Shown here: positions 60,246 through 64,000 of the stretch, piece by piece
How the letters are laid out: each line of letters begins with the position of its first letter
How positions within the stretch are numbered: position 1 is the stretch's first letter
DNA from: Ziziphus jujuba
Lineage: Eukaryota > Streptophyta > Magnoliopsida > Rosales > Rhamnaceae
Length of the DNA stretch: 64,000 nt
Assembly (NCBI RefSeq): GCF_031755915.1
Contig: NC_083388.1
Location: forward strand, 18,130,001 to 18,194,000
Direction of reading: 5' to 3'
Program-made: the position numbers and the translations under genes
The notes under the pieces: generated by a model
The model's database searches: none
The model's input: the letters and a program-made list of their open reading frames with translations, nothing else
Told to the model about the DNA's origin: nothing

Positions 60246-62284
60246 TGTAACACCCTAACTCCATTGGCGGATTTGTCACTATCTATCAATATTATCCCCA
60301 ACCAATTTAGCCACCGCATTCGATATGTGGTTTTTTATTTAGAGCTTTGTAAGAGGTCATCCATCCTAGGATTGTTCTCGTCTGAGCACACATAAATTCA
60401 AAGTTCTTTCAAATCTTGAAGCCAACTGCTTTAAAAAGAGCTTGGCAATATCAGAGTGACTGTTATTACATTTGAATCATCCCCTGAACTACACCCATGT
60501 AATGTGGGATTAGACACCAAGTAGTTTTCCAGTGCCTCGCATCCACCTACACTGATTATCACCTTTTTAGATCTTCCTAGGAGGTTACCTATCATAATAT
60601 TGCTCCTACCTGAGCACAATTAACTTAATCACATTGGTTTTCATCTTTCAGAGCTTCCTAGGAGGTTACCCACCATAAGATTGCTCTCACCTGAGCACGC
60701 TTAATTTAGGAGTTTTTGTGAATCCTAAAGTAAACCATTCTGAAAAGGCTTCGTTGATATGAGAGTGACCATTATTACATTTGAATCATCCTCCTGATAT
60801 TTACTCAGGTGATGGACCTATCTCTCTTTACCGATATTATCCCCAATTTAATTACCACACTCAATTTAGGGTTTTTTGTTCAGATCTTTCAAAGAGTTCA
60901 CCCATCCTAGGATTGCTTTCGCATGAGCATGCTTAACTTTGGAGTCCTTTAAACCCTGAAGCCAACCACTTTGAAAAGGCTTTGGTGATATGAGAATGAT
61001 TATTATTACATTTGAATCATCCTCTTATCTATACCTGGGCAATATAGGATTGGACACCACGTAACTTTGTCACTTTCTTCAGAGTTCTTCCGATTAAGTA
61101 TAGATTCTGATACCATTTGTAACACCCCACCATTACTGACGGACCTATCACTCTACCTAAATTATCCCCAATTTAGCCATCGCATTCGGTATAGAGTTTT
61201 TTGTTTAGAGCTTCCCTTAACTATTTATTTATTTTATGATCACTTGGAAAGGACAATAGAAACGCCTTGTTCTTTCTTCAAAAATTTCTGATCTATAATG
61301 GATCTCTTAGTAGGATTCGAACCCAAAAGAAGTTCTGACCATCTGTTAAAGAAAACGAATGGATCTTGTAGAATTCCCAACCAATTCTACGATTTCTTCC
61401 ATAACAAATACTTCCATCCATATGGATACATACAGTATTTTTGTTCTGATAATGGGATGGAAAATGGATGCAAGAAAGAAACTTTTATTTATAGTCTCCT
61501 ATTATTAAATTCGATACATTATTAATTTAATTAAACATAAATAATTGAATAAAAAAAATAGAATAGGAAGTTTATTAAAAGAAAATTAATGAGTAAAATG
61601 GAAAGCAATAAAATATATGATATTGTAGTAGTTTAAGACATATACAAATTCTTATTTTTATGCTCTGGCCTGAATACCCTTAACTTTAGAGTTATTTTAA
61701 ACCTTTAAACCAACCGCTCTAAAAAGGCCTCGTTGATATAAGAGCGACTATTATTATATTTGAATCATCCATTGATTTACAACTGGACTATATAGGATTG
61801 GATACCAGGTAACCCTATCGCTTTCTTCAATGTTTTTTGGGGATGTTACAGGCCTCTGATACCATTTATAATACCTCTCCTTTACTGACGAATCTGTCAT
61901 TTTCTAATTATATTGTCCCTAATTAGCCACTGTACTTGTTATGAAGTATTTTATTCAGAGCTTCCCAAGAGGTCATCCATCCTAGGATTGCTTTTGCCTA
62001 AGTATATTTAATTTCGAAGTTCTTTCGAATCCTAAAGTAAACCGCTTTGAAAAGGCCTCACCAATATGAAAGTAACTATTATTTCAGTTGAATTATCTTC
62101 TGATCTACACCAAGTGATGTGGGATTGGACATTAGGTAACCTGCTAATGCTCCGCACCCGCCTATACTGGTCGTCACATTTTCAAAGCTTCCTAGAAGAT
62201 TATCCATCCTAAGATTTCTCTTGCCTAAGCATGCTTAATTTTGATTTTTTTTTTTGAATTCTGAAATTAACCACTCTAAAAAGG
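60246..62284 (-). mobile_element. Cluster of Cassandra-like LTRs with antisense 5S-like segments
   Basis: LTR ends reading TGTAACACCC on the plus strand occur at 60246 and 61118. Primer-binding sites (TGGTATCAGAATC and TGGTATCAGAGGCC on the minus strand) lie at about 61103-61115 and 61851-61864. At least five blocks resemble reverse-complemented plant 5S rRNA (near 60345-60400, 60570-60620, 60655-60710, 60890-60945, 61965-62020, and a shorter one near 62185-62240), recognisable by CTTCC.AGGAGGT.ACCCA and GAGCACGCTTAA. Family blocks 'GAATCATCC.CTGATCTACACC' and 'ATTATCCCCAATTTAGCCA' repeat between them. The arrangement suggests several nested or recombined copies. All 5S copies are degraded. 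Confidence 0.82.
61217..61660 (-). other. ycf2: Foreign insert, partly nuclear plastid DNA from ycf2 (NUPT)
   Basis: Within the Cassandra LTR 61118-61850, sequence jumps at GAGCTTCCC (61216) and resumes at TGCTCTGGCCTGA (61661); the about 30 bp of 5S-like sequence normally between them is gone. On the minus strand, 61400-61217 reads TRSIR, then [25 protein letters not shown] and a tail, which is the plastid Ycf2 segment with RWSEL.LGSNPTERS and DQKLLKKEQ as I remember it. The nucleotide match is also close. A frameshift and changed residues show decay. The rest (61401-61660) is AT-rich and unidentified; it might be more organelle DNA. It explains the tRNA-like GGATTCGAACCC motif at 61313. Confidence 0.75.
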
Positions 62285-64000
62285 TGCAACACCCCATTCC
62301 AAAGTACAACGAAAATTTTCCAACTTTGACCGAAGTTGACCGTTGACCGTTGACTTTGATCGTTGACCGAAGGGGTCAAAAGTTGACTTTTTGACTCGGA
62401 TGGAATTCTAGGTTGACTGAGGTACCGTTACGAAGTACATATTGGCACGAGTTTGTAGACTAGTAGCACATCGAAAACAGAGCTATGGTTTGAAAGTTAT
62501 GGGCAAAACAAGTTGAGGTGCAAACTATCCAAAAGGTGCCGAAGTTGACTTTTTATGGTTGTAGAATTTTGCTTTGACTTTTGTATACTTGTAAAGTGCT
62601 CGTCGATACGAGTTCATAGACTAACGGCACACTTAAATTGGACATCTGGTTAAAAAGTTATGGACATGCGAAGTTTTCCGAATATCATAATATTTTAATA
62701 TATCTGGCTTAAGTGCATAGTGACGCCATGTGTCGACATCTAAGAGATCCACGTGGGTGAACAGTGTCACCCACGGTGGTTTTTATTTGGCAAAATGACG
62801 GGGGAGGAGAGAGAAAGAGAGAGAGGAGAGAGAGAGAGGTAGAGAGAAAACCGTCGGCCACCGGAGTTGCGAAATTTTCCAGCCAATTCTTGCCACACAT
62901 GCCAGCCAGACAGGAGTGCCTCTCCATTCCTGGCCAAACCCCAAAATTTCACGGCCAACCGACCGGCGACGCCCCCGGATAGGGGCTTTTTCCGGCGGCG
63001 GCGCCAATTCCTTCAACCGCTGAGATCTCCACATTCCGGCCTCCATTCTTGTCACCGCTGGTACGGTTGAGACCCTCTCCCTTCAATCTACAAAACCTCC
63101 AAAAATCTCACCCATCGGCCACCGGACGCGCCGCCGAAGGCGACGGTTGCAGGTGACCGCGACGGCTCGCCGGAGAAATCCCTATTCCGGCGAGTACCTA
63201 GTCCCGTCTCCGGTCCCTCTCCACTAATTTTGACCCCCTGAATGCAAATCCGGTGTCCTTTTCCTCCAATTCGCAACGGTTTGAGAAAATCAAATAGTTG
63301 AATCCCGAAAGCTTTCCGGCGAGATTTCGGCCACCTCAGATCCGATCTCCGGGAAGTAAGACCGGATTCATAATTCTCGTCACTCAAGCTTCGATTCGGT
63401 ATATTACTCGTCAATTTTGGTTAACGTTTGTGTTTAACCCCCCGGGTACCGGGTATTATTTACCCGAATAAAATATTAATTTATTTGAGTTGTGTAATAT
63501 TGTTGTTTTAGGAGCACAGATGCGTCGTGTAATTGATCCCATGGAGGATCTTGGTTTAATTGCGTGCTCCAGGTGAGTGACCCACCTTTAAAACTATTTT
63601 GGGATGATTAATTATGTTTATTTTGTGTTAATTTGATATCTAAAATTTGCTCATGTGATGGAATTTAAATATAATTATGGGAAAAATATTATTTTATATG
63701 TATATACCCATTGATGCTAAACAGGATTTTGGGTTACTAAGAATTTCCTGATTATTATTATTGTGATTTAATTGTATTTATTATGCATCAGCAAGATATT
63801 TTCATTAATTAATTGTATCTGGATTTTAATATTATTTTTGGTCATGAGTTGATTTTTAAATATTTCAAAAAAAAATATTGGTTTAAATTGGTGGTTTCAA
63901 ATTTTATAATTATGCCCGTGGAGTATTAATTGATGGACTTTGTGATACGAGAAAAATTATTTGTATATTGTTATCGATGGTTTCGTACCGGAAATGTTAA
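62285..64000 (+). mobile_element. 5' part of a large LTR, cut by the window end
   Basis: It starts TGCAACACCCCATTCC at 62285, directly after CTCTAAAAAGG, a point inside a Cassandra repeat unit (which elsewhere continues AAAAGGCCTCG). It shares the layout of the LTRs at 6732-9700 and 27807-30455: repeated TTGACC/GTTGAC motifs, CTAGGTTGACTGAGG, a GAGTTTGTAGAC block, 'GTTTGAAAGTTATGGGCA' and GCTCCAGGTGAGTGACCC near 63570. The stretch 62870-63420 is GC-rich, unlike the rest of the window, and yields short frames on both strands that I regard as noncoding. Whether a full element follows cannot be seen. Confidence 0.72.

Noticed and set aside
60345..60400. Functional 5S rRNA gene
   Set aside because: The 5S-like blocks are truncated, diverged and embedded in TRIM LTRs. 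Intact 120-bp 5S genes with spacers are not seen.
61300..61330. tRNA T-arm-like motif GGATTCGAACCC
   Set aside because: It falls inside the ycf2-derived stretch (encoding the GSNPT segment on the minus strand). No acceptor stem or anticodon arm surrounds it.
62709..63414. Overlapping open frames on both strands in a GC-rich stretch
   Set aside because: They lie in the leader-like part of a large LTR, show no domain and arise from high GC with few stops. They have no start or splice context.

Overview
This window looks like nuclear DNA of a flowering plant, probably a eudicot. It is AT-rich and full of (TA)n runs, has introns with GT..AG ends, and carries plant-only gene families: a LOB-domain (LBD) factor, a CCT-motif factor, a UGT87-type glycosyltransferase relic and an F-box/DUF295 relic. 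No bacterial-style operon, CRISPR array or rRNA operon is present. I cannot name the species.

Only two genes look intact. The first is a two-exon class I LBD transcription factor at 3940-4624 (+), closest by memory to LBD12. The second is a three-exon CCT-motif family (CMF) factor at 18340-19674 (+). They are far apart and nothing links their functions. Two more genes are broken: a UGT87-like glycosyltransferase relic (46045-51291) split by a Ty1-copia element, and an F-box/DUF295 relic (53385-54556). A possible unidentified exon pair lies near 44.5-45.5 kb.

Most of the rest is nested mobile DNA. 6.0-11.2 kb: a dead LINE (+) split by a 2,969-bp solo LTR with a perfect 5-bp target duplication. 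11.2-12.6 kb: a Cassandra-like fragment and a LINE relic (-). 21.4-22.5 kb: a solo LTR of the same family as the Ty3-gypsy element further on. 22.9-25.2 kb: a LINE 3' region (-) with a complete Cassandra-like TRIM inserted, perfect target duplication. 25.96-30.57 kb: a segment repeated at 55.5-56.7 kb; this copy has gained a 430-bp Tourist/Harbinger-type MITE and a 2,649-bp solo LTR (-). 30.6-44.1 kb: a hAT transposon (-) with matching ends and an 8-bp target duplication, holding a complete but dead 8.2-kb Ty3-gypsy element. 46.3-51.0 kb: a Ty1-copia element with 199-bp LTRs and perfect CACAC duplications. 57.2-60.2 kb: the 3' two thirds of a second copia (-). 60.2-62.3 kb: a cluster of Cassandra-like LTRs carrying antisense 5S-rRNA-like sequence, one of which has lost about 30 bp and gained 444 bp, part of it derived from plastid ycf2. 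62.3 kb to the end: the start of another large LTR.

I found no new multi-gene system. The notable content is the order of nested insertions, several of which can be proved because removing the insert restores the host reading frame, plus the ycf2 filler in a 5S-bearing LTR. All homology calls are by eye and family knowledge; no search was run.
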